Positions 5,625 through 5,757 of a DNA stretch of 5,757 bases are shown here, piece by piece. The stretch is from positions 1 to 5,757 of the forward strand of contig JASLEF010000195.1 of NCBI GenBank assembly GCA_030151245.1, read 5' to 3'. Within the stretch, counting starts at the first letter, position 1. Every line of letters starts with the position of its first letter. The notes under the pieces are model-generated. The model worked only from the letters and a program-made list of their open reading frames with translations. It ran no database searches and was not told the DNA's origin. Source of the DNA: Ignatzschineria sp. GTDB taxonomy: Bacteria; Pseudomonadota; Gammaproteobacteria; Cardiobacteriales; Wohlfahrtiimonadaceae. The translations under genes were made by a program, and so were the position numbers.

Positions 5625-5712
5625 ACCGGCATGAGGCGCTCATTCTGCTGGCGAAAGATCATAAAAAGCATACGAATATTCGACCTCAGCGCCAATCAGC
5701 TTTAAGATAGAC
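5625..5712. repeat. Partial family C unit 3 fused to family A copy 3
   Basis: ACCGGCATGAGGCGCTC (5625-5641) is the start of a third family C unit. It runs into family A copy 3, whose core (5641-5681) matches copy 1 at 28 of 41 and copy 2 at 27 of 41 ungapped positions; CGACCTCAG and a CAATCAGCTTT-AGA tail follow. ATGAG-GCG-CTCAT (5631-5643) repeats the dyad that opens copy 1, with a different centre. After it, 5713-5757 shows no feature. Confidence 0.65.
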
Positions 5713-5757
5713 TCCCTATTATTTAATATTTCCCCATCCCTAACATAAAATAGCTAG

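Noticed and set aside
5275..5712. CRISPR array
   Set aside because: Repeats are degenerate, of different lengths and partly adjacent, with no regular unique spacers and no cas gene in the window.

Overview
This is an AT-rich bacterial window that looks chromosomal and gammaproteobacterial. The best taxonomic clues are an Slt70-type soluble lytic transglycosylase, recognisable against E. coli Slt both in its helical N-terminal region and its catalytic domain, and a full-length CinA whose C-terminal domain is degenerate in the same general way as E. coli YfaY. A low-GC genus such as Ignatzschineria or Wohlfahrtiimonas is possible, but that is only a guess from composition and protein style.

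Layout. Positions 1-1638 (+) hold slt, cut at its 5' end by the window edge and closed by a strong Rho-independent terminator (1664-1699). Next come two short plus-strand genes 16 bp apart: a membrane-anchored DUF2726 protein with a restriction-endonuclease-like core (1751-2296) and a single-domain GIY-YIG (UPF0213/YhbQ/YazA type) protein (2313-2585). A roughly 500-bp convergent gap without a recognisable gene follows. On the minus strand, 3087-3608 encodes a small exported, cysteine-free protein of PsbP/DcrB-like appearance. It is divergent from cinA (4013-5230, +) across a very AT-rich 404-bp spacer that holds several inverted repeats. From about 5275 to 5712, downstream of cinA, lies a cluster of short degenerate repeats in three interwoven families, two of whose units carry hairpins followed by T tracts.

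How the genes relate. Slt trims and recycles peptidoglycan in the periplasm. The DUF2726 and GIY-YIG genes are probably co-transcribed and both have nuclease-type folds, but their substrates cannot be read from the sequence. The exported protein and cinA may share regulation through the divergent spacer. CinA probably keeps a functional N-terminal MoCF/COG1058 domain, while its PncC-like C-terminal domain has lost the usual signature. I see no phage, transposase, CRISPR array, rRNA or tRNA. The window looks like ordinary core genome with a few points worth checking: the repeat cluster, the nuclease-fold gene pair, the altered CinA domain and the palindromes in the divergent spacer. I found no convincing new multi-gene system.
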